The notes: generated by a model from the letters alone, not told the origin. Shown: positions 16,343-24,911, numbered from the stretch's first letter. The stretch is 34,652 nt of DNA from Hyphomicrobiales bacterium (GCA_015490455.1 WFXU01000063.1:1-34652); one strand, 5' to 3'. A program made the numbers and translations.

Positions 16343-17506
16343 ATGAAAATATTAAATAAATTAACAGCTGCTTTGGCGATTAGCGCTAGCCTTATTGCTG
16401 GTGCTTATGCGCAAACGCAAGGGGTAACCGATGATGAAGTCATCATTGGCTCAAGCACTGACCTTTCAGGCATTTTTGCCGCCTTTGGCGCACCAGCGGC
16501 AAAAGCTGCTCAATTATATTTTGACGAAGTAAATGCTAATGGTGGCGTGCACGGGCGCAAAATTAAATTTATCGTCGAAGATCACGGTTATCAATTACCA
16601 AAAGCAACGCAGGCAATAAATAAATTGGTAAATCGCGATAAGATTTTTGCAACCTTCTTGCAAGTTGGCACACCAATGAATATTGCCGGCTTTAAGCTAA
16701 CCGATGAGAAAAATATTCCAAATATTTTCCCATTAACAATGGCTAGACAATTATTGCAAGAGCCCTTTAGGCTACATTTCTCACCGGGCGCTTCCTATTA
16801 TGAGCAAATAAAGCAAGCAGTCACTTTCTTAAATAAAGAAAAGGGCGGAACAAATGTTTGTTCCATGTATATTCCTTCAGATTTTGGTAAGGAAATTCAG
16901 GCAGGAGCAAAAGATCAGGCAGCTGAATTAGGGCTTAATTATGCTGCTGAAACAACTCATAAACCAGATGATGCCGATTTTGTTGGCGCCCTTACCAAGC
17001 TAAAGGATGCAAATTGTGAAATTGTGGCAATGGCGCTTGGTGTCAGCCAAACAATAAAGGCCTATGCAACCGCACAAAAAATTGGCTTTACAAATGCCAG
17101 CTTTGTTTCTTCTGCGGCGGGTTTCCACTCAGTTATGGCAAAAGTTCCCGGCGGAGTAACTGAAGGTCTATATGCTGCTGCGGTCTGGACTGATATTTTA
17201 CCGCGTGTGAATAATCCAAAGGTTGGCGCCTGGTTTAAGAAATATACTGAAGCAACGGGAGAAAAATTACCCGGAACAGGCGCTGTATTAGGACGCGCGG
17301 GGGCAGAAAGCCTAGTGCGGGCGTTAGAAGCTGCAGGAAGAGACCTAACCGTAGATAGTTTTATTAAGGGGATGGAAAGTCTTTCTTATTACGATGAAAT
17401 TCTTGATGCAAAAATGGACTTTTCATCAACAGATCATGCTGGTCTTGATGAAGTTATCATTTCGGTAATTGAGGATGGTAATTGGAAAGTCGTCTCAAGA
17501 GACTAA
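16343..17506 (+). CDS. Periplasmic substrate-binding protein of the HAAT transporter (LivK-like)
   Basis: This 387-residue protein captures the substrate in the periplasm and delivers it to LivHM. It begins with a classical signal peptide (MKILNKLTAALAISASLIAG, cleavage probably after AYA at about residue 23). The mature part is a type-1 periplasmic binding fold of the peripla_BP_6 group, with VIIGSSTDLSGIFAAFG, NANGGVHGRKIKFIVEDHGY and SDFGKEIQAGAK. It resembles the longer (about 380-400 residue) members often encoded with acyl-CoA ligases rather than E. coli LivK. It is the last gene of the operon and precedes a strong hairpin. Confidence 0.9.
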   Translation: MKILNKLTAALAISASLIAGAYAQTQGVTDDEVIIGSSTDLSGIFAAFGAPAAKAAQLYFDEVNANGGVHGRKIKFIVEDHGYQLPKATQAINKLVNRDKIFATFLQVGTPMNIAGFKLTDEKNIPNIFPLTMARQLLQEPFRLHFSPGASYYEQIKQAVTFLNKEKGGTNVCSMYIPSDFGKEIQAGAKDQAAELGLNYAAETTHKPDDADFVGALTKLKDANCEIVAMALGVSQTIKAYATAQKIGFTNASFVSSAAGFHSVMAKVPGGVTEGLYAAAVWTDILPRVNNPKVGAWFKKYTEATGEKLPGTGAVLGRAGAESLVRALEAAGRDLTVDSFIKGMESLSYYDEILDAKMDFSSTDHAGLDEVIISVIEDGNWKVVSRD

Positions 17507-17523
17507 TTTATATTAAATGATTA

Positions 17524-17555
17524 AAGGCGCTTAAGACTAATCTCTTAAGCGCCTT
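17524..17555 (+). terminator. Hairpin terminator after the transporter operon
   Basis: A perfect 13-bp inverted repeat (AAGGCGCTTAAGA / TCTTAAGCGCCTT) with a 6-base loop lies 17 bases after the stop of the binding-protein gene. The trailing sequence CATTAAATTTT is only weakly T-rich. It is the strongest hairpin I noticed in the window and marks the operon end. Confidence 0.75.
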
Positions 17556-17636
17556 CATTAAATTTTAGTAATAAAATGAACAAATCTTAATTTGAATTTA
17601 TCCAAAAAATATATATCCTTTGATTAAGGATATAAA

Positions 17637-18989
17637 ATGTCAATTTCAAACACTATATTAAATATAAGATTTGGCTATGGCTTTAGCCCCAATATTCAAG
17701 CGATGGATAATATTGATTGGATATTAAGAGATTTAACAAAGCCAGATGAGCTTGCTAAAAATTTTCAAACCCCTTCTTTTACTGAGCGGCTTAAAAAATT
17801 TGATCAATTACAACAAATAAGAAAAGAGATACGAAAAAGCCAAACAAAGGATAGAACAAAATCAAGAAAATTACAAAAGAGATTAAATCTTTTAGCGCAA
17901 GATGATGTTAAAAAATTTCTCATACAAGCCGCATTAGATAAAAATTCCTTCAAACAAAGATTAGTAGCATTTTGGCATGATAATTTTTCCGTAAGTTCTA
18001 AAAATTTACAATTAGGACTAGCCAATGGTGCTTATATTAACGAAGCAATAAGACCTAATATTGCCGGAAATTTTGCCAATTTACTTAAACAAGCCATTAC
18101 CCACCCTGCAATGTTAATATATTTAGATCAATTTAGATCTATTGGTGAAAATTCCCCCATTGGTAAAAAAAGAAAAAGCGGCTTAAACGAAAATTTAGCA
18201 CGCGAAATATTAGAATTACACACAATGGGGGTTAAGGCCGATTATACGCAAACAGATGTTAGAGAATTTGCCAAATTACTTACCGGGTTAACAATCAATA
18301 AAAAGGGTTTTACCTTTAATCCCAAAATGTCTGAGCCGGGAATAAAAACCATTTTTGGGAAAAAATATGGCGCTAAAAAACCCAAATTAGAGCATATTTA
18401 TCAATTTCTTGATGATTTAGCGATGAATGAGCAAACCGCTAAACATATAGCCAAAAAGCTTGCTATTCACTTTGTTTCAGAACAACCAACCCAACAATTA
18501 GTCAATCATATAGCTAATGCCTATTTAGCTTCAAATGCCGACCTTTTAGCAACTTATAGAGCGCTTTTAGAACATGAAGAAAGCCAAAAACCAATTTTAC
18601 AAAAGGTAAAACCCCCGCTTGAATATGTTATCTCATCTATCAGGGCGCTTGGGCTAAGTAATGAATTGGCTAAAATAAATAATAAGGATTTTAGAAAATT
18701 ATATGCAACCATGAAAAAGATGGGGCAAGAATTATTTCGTGCTAAAGGCCCTGATGGCTGGAGTGAAAAGGCAAATTATTGGATTACCCCGCCAAATCTT
18801 GCCGAAAGGATAAATTGGGCGAGCAATTTGGCCTTTAAGTATGGTCAAAAAATTGATCCAAGAGAATTAATAAAGAGGGCTCTTAATGAAAATGCCAGCC
18901 CTGAGCTAATCCATGCAGTTGGTGATACTGAAAATAAATGGGAGGGAATTGCCCTATTACTTATATCGCCAGAATTTAACCGGCGTTAA
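17637..18989 (+). CDS. DUF1800 family protein
   Basis: The 450-residue protein carries the DUF1800 hallmarks FWHDNFSVSS and NENLAREILELHTMGVKADY, followed by DVREFAKLLTGLTIN. A C-terminal segment includes GPDGWSEKANYWITPPNLAERINWAS. The N-terminal 90 residues are basic and helical. No signal peptide is evident, although many family members have one. DUF1800 genes are very often followed by a DUF1501 gene, as here after 10 bases, so the products probably work together. The biochemical function of the family is not established. Confidence 0.88.
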   Translation: MSISNTILNIRFGYGFSPNIQAMDNIDWILRDLTKPDELAKNFQTPSFTERLKKFDQLQQIRKEIRKSQTKDRTKSRKLQKRLNLLAQDDVKKFLIQAALDKNSFKQRLVAFWHDNFSVSSKNLQLGLANGAYINEAIRPNIAGNFANLLKQAITHPAMLIYLDQFRSIGENSPIGKKRKSGLNENLAREILELHTMGVKADYTQTDVREFAKLLTGLTINKKGFTFNPKMSEPGIKTIFGKKYGAKKPKLEHIYQFLDDLAMNEQTAKHIAKKLAIHFVSEQPTQQLVNHIANAYLASNADLLATYRALLEHEESQKPILQKVKPPLEYVISSIRALGLSNELAKINNKDFRKLYATMKKMGQELFRAKGPDGWSEKANYWITPPNLAERINWASNLAFKYGQKIDPRELIKRALNENASPELIHAVGDTENKWEGIALLLISPEFNRR

Positions 18990-18999
18990 GGAGAGAAAA

Positions 19000-20178
19000 A
19001 TGCCTCTTAACCGTAGAAAATTATTAAAAAGCGCCGCCGCCTTTAGCTGTTCACTTGCCGCTAGCCCATTCATTACTCCAGTAAGTTTTGCCGCAACCAA
19101 TAGTGATAATAAATTAATAGTAATTATTTTACGCGGCGGCATGGACGCGCTTGATGTGGTGCAACCCTATGGGGACAAGGATTTTTATTCTTATCGCAAT
19201 AAAATAAAAATCGGTGAACAGGCAAAGGCGCATGATCTAAACGGTTTTTTTGCCCTTAATAATAATCTTAAAGGCTTGATGGAACTTTGGAAAAATGAAC
19301 AATTAGCCTTTGCTCATGCTGTTGCCACCCCCTATAGAGATAAACGCTCTCATTTTGATGGGCAGGATTTTTTAGAAAATGGTGGTTTTGAAAAAAATGG
19401 CAATTTAACCAAAAATTCTGATGGCTGGTTAAATCGTATGCTTTCATTATTACCCGATAGTAAGCTTGAAACCGCTTTTTCAATCGGGCATCAAAGATTA
19501 TTGATTTTAGAAGGAATGGTAAAAACCTCAAGCTGGTCGCCAGACAGTAGGCTCGACCTTTCAGATGAGGCTAAGCGCTTGCTTGAGCAATTATATGAGG
19601 GGGACGAATTATTCAGTTCGTCCGCTAAAATCGCCTTTGAATTAAGCGAAAAAATCAAACAGGAAAAAGGTGCAAATAGGAAAACAAAAATTGCAACATT
19701 AGCAAGATTTTGCGCCAATAGATTAAAGGAAAATACCTCCATTGCTGCTTTTTCAATCGGTGGCTTTGATACGCACAGAAACCAAAATGCCAATCTTTCA
19801 AAAGCCTTAAAAGAGCTTGAAGTGGCAATTTTAACTCTTAAAGAAAATTTGGGTAATATTTGGAACAGGACAACCATTTTAGCAATGAGCGAATTTGGCA
19901 GAACTGTTAGAGAAAACGGCACTCAAGGCACAGATCATGGCACTGGTGGGGCTATGCTTATGGCGGGCGGTGCTGTTAGGGGCGGTAAAATTTATGGCTC
20001 TTGGCCGGGTTTAAGTGAAAATAATCTTTATCAAAATCGCGATCTATTACCAACCTCTGATATTCGCTCTTATAGCGCTGCTGCTATTAGAGATATTTTC
20101 AAAATTGATAATTCTTCACTTGAAAATATTGTCTTTCCAAATCTTGATATGGATAAGAATCTCAAATTTATTCTATAA
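19000..20178 (+). CDS. DUF1501 family protein with twin-arginine signal
   Basis: I chose the ATG at 19000, which follows AAGGAGAG. The longer frame from 18913 would run through the end of the DUF1800 gene and has no ribosome site. The 392-residue product begins PLNRRKLLKSAAAFSCS, a twin-arginine motif with a hydrophobic stretch, and is probably cut after SFA near residue 31. That implies export of a folded, perhaps cofactor-bound, protein. The body has the DUF1501 (sulfatase-like/alkaline phosphatase superfamily fold) motifs VIILRGGMDALDVVQPYGD, HFDGQDFLENG, FDTHRNQ, MSEFGRTVRENG and TDHGTGGAMLMAGGAVRGG. The function is unknown; a metal site is likely from the conserved Asp/His pattern. Confidence 0.88.
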   Translation: MPLNRRKLLKSAAAFSCSLAASPFITPVSFAATNSDNKLIVIILRGGMDALDVVQPYGDKDFYSYRNKIKIGEQAKAHDLNGFFALNNNLKGLMELWKNEQLAFAHAVATPYRDKRSHFDGQDFLENGGFEKNGNLTKNSDGWLNRMLSLLPDSKLETAFSIGHQRLLILEGMVKTSSWSPDSRLDLSDEAKRLLEQLYEGDELFSSSAKIAFELSEKIKQEKGANRKTKIATLARFCANRLKENTSIAAFSIGGFDTHRNQNANLSKALKELEVAILTLKENLGNIWNRTTILAMSEFGRTVRENGTQGTDHGTGGAMLMAGGAVRGGKIYGSWPGLSENNLYQNRDLLPTSDIRSYSAAAIRDIFKIDNSSLENIVFPNLDMDKNLKFIL

Positions 20179-20241
20179 CTTAAACTTATCTTTGCATTAG
20201 ATAAAAAATTCATATATCACTAATCTAAGTGGGATTAGATT

Positions 20242-20919
20242 ATGAATGAAACTGCAATAAAAATTGCTCCTTCCATTTTAGCTGCCGATTTTTCTAAACT
20301 TGGTGAAGAAATAAAAGCCGTTGATAAGGCAGGGGCTGACTGGATACATTTAGATGTTATGGACGGACATTTTGTCCCCAATATTTCCTTTGGCGCTTCT
20401 ATTATCAAATCTATTAGAAATTCTACCAATAAAATATTTGATTGCCATTTAATGATTGAACCGGTTGATGATTTTTTAGCCAGCTTTGCTGATGCTGGCG
20501 CTGATATTATTACTATTCATGCTGAAGCAACAAAACATCTTGATAGATCATTACAAGCCATTCGTGATTTGGGCAAAAGGGCGGGTGTTTCGCTAAATCC
20601 ACACACTCCCGAAAATGTGCTTGAATATGTGCTTGATAGGGTAGATTTAATTTTGCTCATGTCGGTTAATCCCGGATTTGGCGGGCAGAAATTTATCAAT
20701 TCTGTAATAGAAAAGATTCGTAAAGTTAAACATATGATTGGCGAGCGCCCAATTGATATTGAAATTGATGGCGGTATTAGTCCTGAAACCGCGCCTCTTG
20801 TTACAGCGGCTGGGGCAAATGTGTTAGTCGCTGGCTCTGCTATATTTAACGGAAATGGAGTTAAAGCTTATCAGAAAAATATTAGCGATATTCGTAAAGC
20901 CGCAAATAGTTTTTTATAG
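20242..20919 (+). CDS. rpe: Ribulose-phosphate 3-epimerase
   Basis: Rpe interconverts ribulose 5-phosphate and xylulose 5-phosphate in the pentose phosphate pathway. The 225-residue TIM barrel shows [27 protein letters not shown] with the catalytic Asp and metal histidine, [20 protein letters not shown] and EIDGGI with the second catalytic Asp. Length is normal. Its TAG stop is the first triplet of repeat copy 4, so the present 3' end coincides exactly with the repeat boundary. It follows the DUF1501 gene by 63 bases and may be co-transcribed. Confidence 0.96.
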   Translation: MNETAIKIAPSILAADFSKLGEEIKAVDKAGADWIHLDVMDGHFVPNISFGASIIKSIRNSTNKIFDCHLMIEPVDDFLASFADAGADIITIHAEATKHLDRSLQAIRDLGKRAGVSLNPHTPENVLEYVLDRVDLILLMSVNPGFGGQKFINSVIEKIRKVKHMIGERPIDIEIDGGISPETAPLVTAAGANVLVAGSAIFNGNGVKAYQKNISDIRKAANSFL

Positions 20920-20980
20920 TCAGCTGTGAAGATTTATCGCTTAGAGGTCAGAAATCAGAAATTGGAAGTCGGAAATTGAA
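20917..20980 (+). repeat. TIR repeat family, copy 4 (end only)
   Basis: It starts TAGTCAGCTGTGAAGATTTA, continues with TCGC, and enters the purine-rich tract (GTCAGAAATCAGAAATTGG). No core follows directly. With copy 5, whose end faces the other way at 21439, it could bound a 523-base element. Confidence 0.7.
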
Positions 20981-21287
20981 TTTGTGAAGAAAAGGATAGT
21001 GTGCATGGCGGGCGGCTATTAACATTAATTGCAACAAAGCTTTGGTTTTGCTCAGCATGGCACAATGTTTAACCCTAGCATAAATCAATAGTCCACGCCC
21101 TATAATCACCTACCTCCCAGCCATTCCCCCTACAAAACTGTCCCCAAGTCACCACAATACTCACACCCCCTGCAATCAAATAACTTAACTTACCGGAATA
21201 AAATATTATTTTCACTTTGCAAAATAAAGAACTTTGAAACGCTATAATTATGATCCAAATATTGGAAGTGATAAACAGCGAGGGCGA
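20981..21287. other. Intergenic stretch with no recognisable gene
   Basis: This lies between repeat copies 4 and 5. The plus strand from about 21085 to 21180 is C-rich and low in complexity (CCTACCTCCCAGCCATTCCC, CACACCCCCTGC), like the sequence at 4195-4340. I see no gene, RNA or clear promoter. Confidence 0.4.
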
Positions 21288-21439
21288 GAGTCAGAAGCTA
21301 GAAATCGGAAGCCAGAAATAGCAAAACTATCCTTACAGAATTATAAGAAAACTGCATATGGAGAGGTAAAATCTGGCAATATTAAATGCCCGACAAGAGC
21401 AAAATATCAATATATTAAAAATTCTTCACGGAGGATTTA
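21288..21439 (+). repeat. TIR repeat family, copy 5
   Basis: The order is a purine-rich tract (GAGTCAGAAGCTAGAAATCG), a core (TAGCAAAACTATCCTTA, AAGAAAACTGCATATGGAG), AGGTAAAATCTGGCAATATT, and AAAAATTCTTCACGGAGG. It matches copy 1 over about 150 bases in the same order. On the minus strand its end reads TAAATCCTCCGTGAAG, and that TAA is the stop codon of the FabH-like gene. Confidence 0.8.
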
Positions 21440-22561
21440 TAATTTTTTAACAATTACATTACCGACCGAATAGCCAGCGCCAAATGCGCAAATAATCCCA
21501 ATTTCCCCCTTTGCTAAATCATCACTATATTTGGAAAATGTAATTATAGAACCAGCAGAAGAAGTATTTGCATATTCATCTAATATATTTGGTTGCTCTG
21601 TTTTTTCTGGCTTACGCCCCAAAACTTTTTTGCCTATCATATCATTCATGGATTTATTGGCCTGATGTAGCCAAAGGCGAGAAATATCATTTGGTGTTAA
21701 ATTATTTTTTGCTAAATGTTCAATTATTAAATCAGAAACAAGTGGCACAACTTCCTTAAAAACTTTACGTCCCTCTTGCATAAATTGCATATCGCGCTGA
21801 TCTTTCATTCCCTCAGGATAGGAGCGGCGTAAAAAGCCATTATTATTTCTTATATTATTTGAAAATTTAGTAATTAATTTGCAATCAATTATTTCAAATT
21901 GTTGTTTTGCCGTTGCGTTTTGCGCATTTTCAAGCACAAGAGCGGTAGCTACATCACCAAAGATAAAATGACAATCCCTATCGCGCCATTCAACATGTCC
22001 GGAACATATTTCAGGATTAACAATTAAAATAGTTTTGGCTGTGCCAGATTTAATCATATCATTTGCTTGCTGAATAGCAAAAGCTGCAGAAGAGCAAGCA
22101 ACATTCATATCAAAGGCAAAACCTCCTGCTCCTAAGGCTTGTTGCAATTCAATGGAAATTGCCGGATAAGCGCGCTCAAAATTAGATGCAGCAACAATAA
22201 CGCAATCAATTTCTTTCGCTTGTTTATTAGCTTTTTTAAGGGCAATTTTTGCCGCTTTTAGCCCCATTTCCGCCATTAGTGAAAGTTCATCATCTTTTCG
22301 TTTTTCAAGCACAGGATGCATAATATTAGGGTCTAAAATGCCGGATTTATTTACCACATGGCGGTTTTTAATCCCTGAGGCTTTAACGATAAATTCCTCA
22401 CTAGAATAAAGAATAGGCGCGCGCTCTCCCTTTTCTATTTCCTCTTTATATTTTTCATTTTGCAATTTTGCATAAGCGTTAAATGATTTTACCAATTCCT
22501 CATTAGTAATAATTTCGCTCGGGGTAAAAACTCCGCTGCCGGTAATAAGTGTTTTTGACAA
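21437..22561 (-). CDS. FabH-like 3-oxoacyl-ACP synthase III, enlarged type
   Basis: KAS III-type enzymes condense an acyl-CoA (or acyl-ACP) with malonyl-ACP. The 374-residue protein has the Cys-His-Asn triad: Cys156 in NVACSSAAF, His299 in LWLHQANKS and Asn332 in EYANTSSAGS. It is longer than typical FabH (about 320). Extra residues are visible at about 25-55 (AYAKLQNEKYKEEIEKGERA), after SGIKNRHV, and at 313-328, as in a known long subgroup of FabH-like proteins. So it may not be the housekeeping initiation enzyme. It starts at TTG, supported by AGAGGT 6 bases upstream. It lies downstream of SDR and aldehyde dehydrogenase genes. Its stop coincides with the end of repeat copy 5. Confidence 0.85.
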   Translation of the reverse strand: MSKTLITGSGVFTPSEIITNEELVKSFNAYAKLQNEKYKEEIEKGERAPILYSSEEFIVKASGIKNRHVVNKSGILDPNIMHPVLEKRKDDELSLMAEMGLKAAKIALKKANKQAKEIDCVIVAASNFERAYPAISIELQQALGAGGFAFDMNVACSSAAFAIQQANDMIKSGTAKTILIVNPEICSGHVEWRDRDCHFIFGDVATALVLENAQNATAKQQFEIIDCKLITKFSNNIRNNNGFLRRSYPEGMKDQRDMQFMQEGRKVFKEVVPLVSDLIIEHLAKNNLTPNDISRLWLHQANKSMNDMIGKKVLGRKPEKTEQPNILDEYANTSSAGSIITFSKYSDDLAKGEIGIICAFGAGYSVGNVIVKKL

Positions 22562-22586
22562 GATAAGACCTCTTTACTTGACTAAT

Positions 22587-22611
22587 TAATTCTAAAATCA
22601 TTTTAGAATTA
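22587..22611. promoter_or_regulatory. Perfect palindrome, candidate operator of the FabH-like gene
   Basis: Two 12-base arms (TAATTCTAAAAT and ATTTTAGAATTA) surround a single C. It lies 26-50 bases upstream of the TTG start of the FabH-like gene, in the 73-base gap after the SDR gene. It is AT-rich and lacks a T tract, so an operator is more likely than a terminator. It does not have the TTTAGAA-N-TTCTAAA order of an Irr iron-control element; the half-sites are in the opposite order. Confidence 0.45.
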
Positions 22612-22634
22612 TAAATATTAACCCAAAAATATAT

Positions 22635-23381
22635 TTATACGCAACGCCCTCCATCAACTTCCAGCGCAACTCCTGTGATAAATTCTGCTTCTTTGGAGCA
22701 AAGAAAAAGGGCGGCATTGGCAATATCTCTTGGCTGAGAGAAACGCCCCATAGGAATAGTTGATTTGAATTTTTCCCGCATTATTTCACTATCTTCCCCC
22801 ATAAATTGCGTTAATAGGGGGGTTTCGCCAGCTACCGGACAAAGACAATTAACGCGAATATTATCTTTAGCCAATTCAACAGCCATAGTTTTTGTAATAT
22901 TTATCACCCATGCCTTAGAAGCATTATACCAGCTAAGGCCAGGACGGGGGCGCAAACCGGCGCTTGAAGCGGTTGAAAGAATTATTCCCCCTCCCTGCCC
23001 TTTCATTATTGGCACGGCAAATTTACTGGAATAAAAAATTGACTTCATATTAGTTTGATAAACTCGCTCAAAATCTTCTTCGCTTACTTTTTCAAGCGGC
23101 ATATTATTATGCGTAACACCGGCATTATTAATTAAAATATCAAGGCGGCCAAATTGTCTTATAGCCTCCTTTATCATAGCTTCACTATCTGCCAAATTCC
23201 CAACATTAGCGATAAATTTAATTGCCCTATCACCAATTTTGTTCTTTACTTTTGTTAGATTTTCTCCATCTATATCGACCAAAACCAGTTTGGCTCCTTC
23301 TTTAGCAAAAAGTTCTGCCATTGCTTTACCAAAGCCAGAAGCCGCTCCACTTATTAGGGCGATTTTATTTTCTAAACGCAT
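22635..23381 (-). CDS. Short-chain dehydrogenase/reductase (classical SDR)
   Basis: This 248-residue NAD(P)-dependent oxidoreductase has the TGxxxGxG-type cofactor loop SGAASGFGKA (residues 11-20), NNAGVTHNN near residue 85, and the catalytic Ser139, Tyr152 and Lys156 in SSAGLRPRPGLSWYNASK. An aspartate at the end of the second strand (LVLVDIDG) favours NAD(H). The C terminus EVDGGRCV is typical. Its start is 9 bases after the aldehyde dehydrogenase stop, so the two are an operon and could act in sequence on an alcohol, aldehyde and acid, or on a hydroxyacyl substrate. Confidence 0.9.
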   Translation of the reverse strand: MRLENKIALISGAASGFGKAMAELFAKEGAKLVLVDIDGENLTKVKNKIGDRAIKFIANVGNLADSEAMIKEAIRQFGRLDILINNAGVTHNNMPLEKVSEEDFERVYQTNMKSIFYSSKFAVPIMKGQGGGIILSTASSAGLRPRPGLSWYNASKAWVINITKTMAVELAKDNIRVNCLCPVAGETPLLTQFMGEDSEIMREKFKSTIPMGRFSQPRDIANAALFLCSKEAEFITGVALEVDGGRCV

Positions 23382-23390
23382 AAGTTAAAC

Positions 23391-24848
23391 CTAATTTTCA
23401 TGATTAATAATAATGGTTTTGGTGGTTGACATTTCATAAAGCCCCTCAATGCCCTTTTCGCGCCCATGTCCTGATTTTTTAAAGCCGCCAAAGGGTAATT
23501 CAATCCCCCCGCCAGCCCCATAAGAATTAATATAAACCTGTCCGGCGCGAATAGCTTTGGCCATACGCATTTGCCGCGCCCCATCGCTAGTCCAAACAGC
23601 ACCGACCAGACCAAATTCACTATTATTGGCCAATCTAATTGCATGTTCTTCATCTCTAAAGGGAAAAGCACAAAGAATGGGGCCAAATATTTCCTTTTGC
23701 GCCAAATCAGAATTTGGCGGAACATTACCATAAAGGGCCGGCGCGATATAATTTCCTTTTTCGGGGGCATTATCAATAATTTCCCCCTTTGCCAAAAGCT
23801 CAATATTTTCTTTTTCAGCTTGGCTTATAAAGTTCTTAACAATATTTAGCTGTTTTTTACTAATAAGGGGACCCAAATCTAAATTAGCATCATGGGGCCC
23901 TGCTTTTAATTTAGCAAATTTTTCTGCTAATTTTTTACTAAATTCCGCATAAATTGATTGTTCAATTAAAACTCTTGAACCGGCGGAACAAGTTTGCCCG
24001 CTATTTTGGATTATAGCATTAATAATTACTGGTAATGCTTTTTCTAAATCAGCATCAGCAAAAATAATCTGCGCGGATTTTCCGCCCAATTCAAGTGTTA
24101 CACCTCTTTGATTTAATGCCGCCGCCTGCTGGACTAAACTGCCGGTAATGGGAGAGCCGGTAAAGCTAAAAAAATCAACCTGGCTGTGTTTAGTAAGGGC
24201 GCTCCCTGCTTCTTCTCCCGTGCCGGAAACAATATTAAGCGCGCCAGCAGGAAGGCCTGCACTAACTGCCAATTCACCAAGCCTTAAAACACTCAAACAA
24301 GCATCCTCCGCCGGCTTTATAACCACAGAATTACCCATAGCTAAAGCCGCCCCTACAACCCGCCCAAAAATTTGTGCCGGATAATTCCAAGGAATAATGC
24401 CGCCAACTACCCCATGTGGTTCACGTAAAGTCAGGGTTAAGAAATTACCCTTAATGGGGATTGTATTACCATATATTTTATCAGCTGCTCCGGCATAAAA
24501 TTCAAAATATCGCGCCAAAGCCGTAATATCGGCTTCAGCTTGTGAGAGAATTTTCCCCGTATCGCGCGATTCAAGCATGGCTAATTCGCTTTTATGTTTT
24601 TCAATCAATATGGAGAATTTTAATAATATCCTCCCCCGCTCCATAGCGCTCATTTTGCCCCATTCGCCCTTATCATAAGCATGGCGCGCGGCTTTTACGG
24701 CCAGATCAATATCTCTAGTTGAACTTTTTGGAATATAGGCAAAAACCTCTCCATCACTTGGGCAAATAACTTCAATTTGCTCCTTATCTATAGCCTCGCA
24801 TAATTTTCCGGCGATTAAATTTTTATATGATTTATATTGTTTATTCAT
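23391..24848 (-). CDS. NAD(P)-dependent aldehyde dehydrogenase
   Basis: This 485-residue enzyme oxidises an aldehyde to its acid. It shows IPWNYPAQIFGRVV (cofactor and oxyanion region), VVIKPAED, FTGSPITGS, the general base Glu253 in TLELGGKSAQ, and the nucleophile Cys287 in NSGQTCSAGSR. KEIFGPILCAFPF and NSYGAGGGIELPFGGFKKSG follow near the C terminus. The overall pattern fits the betaine/4-aminobutyraldehyde-like or general ALDH group. The exact substrate is not clear. It is the first gene of the ALDH-SDR-FabH-like set. Confidence 0.92.
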   Translation of the reverse strand: MNKQYKSYKNLIAGKLCEAIDKEQIEVICPSDGEVFAYIPKSSTRDIDLAVKAARHAYDKGEWGKMSAMERGRILLKFSILIEKHKSELAMLESRDTGKILSQAEADITALARYFEFYAGAADKIYGNTIPIKGNFLTLTLREPHGVVGGIIPWNYPAQIFGRVVGAALAMGNSVVIKPAEDACLSVLRLGELAVSAGLPAGALNIVSGTGEEAGSALTKHSQVDFFSFTGSPITGSLVQQAAALNQRGVTLELGGKSAQIIFADADLEKALPVIINAIIQNSGQTCSAGSRVLIEQSIYAEFSKKLAEKFAKLKAGPHDANLDLGPLISKKQLNIVKNFISQAEKENIELLAKGEIIDNAPEKGNYIAPALYGNVPPNSDLAQKEIFGPILCAFPFRDEEHAIRLANNSEFGLVGAVWTSDGARQMRMAKAIRAGQVYINSYGAGGGIELPFGGFKKSGHGREKGIEGLYEMSTTKTIIINHEN

Positions 24849-24911
24849 CTGATAATCTGCCCTTAAACCATATTCATTTTGCTCAAATCCAATATATTAG
24901 ATGATATTAGA

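Noticed and set aside
18913-18999. Upstream 29-codon extension of the DUF1501 gene
   Set aside because: It lies inside the DUF1800 gene, lacks a ribosome site, and would bury the twin-arginine signal that starts after AAGGAGAG at 19000.
21234-21473. A 79-codon open frame over repeat copy 5 and the end of the FabH-like gene
   Set aside because: It is made of repeat sequence (purine tract translated as Glu/Arg/Lys) plus an antisense overlap with the synthase gene, and it has no ribosome site or similarity.
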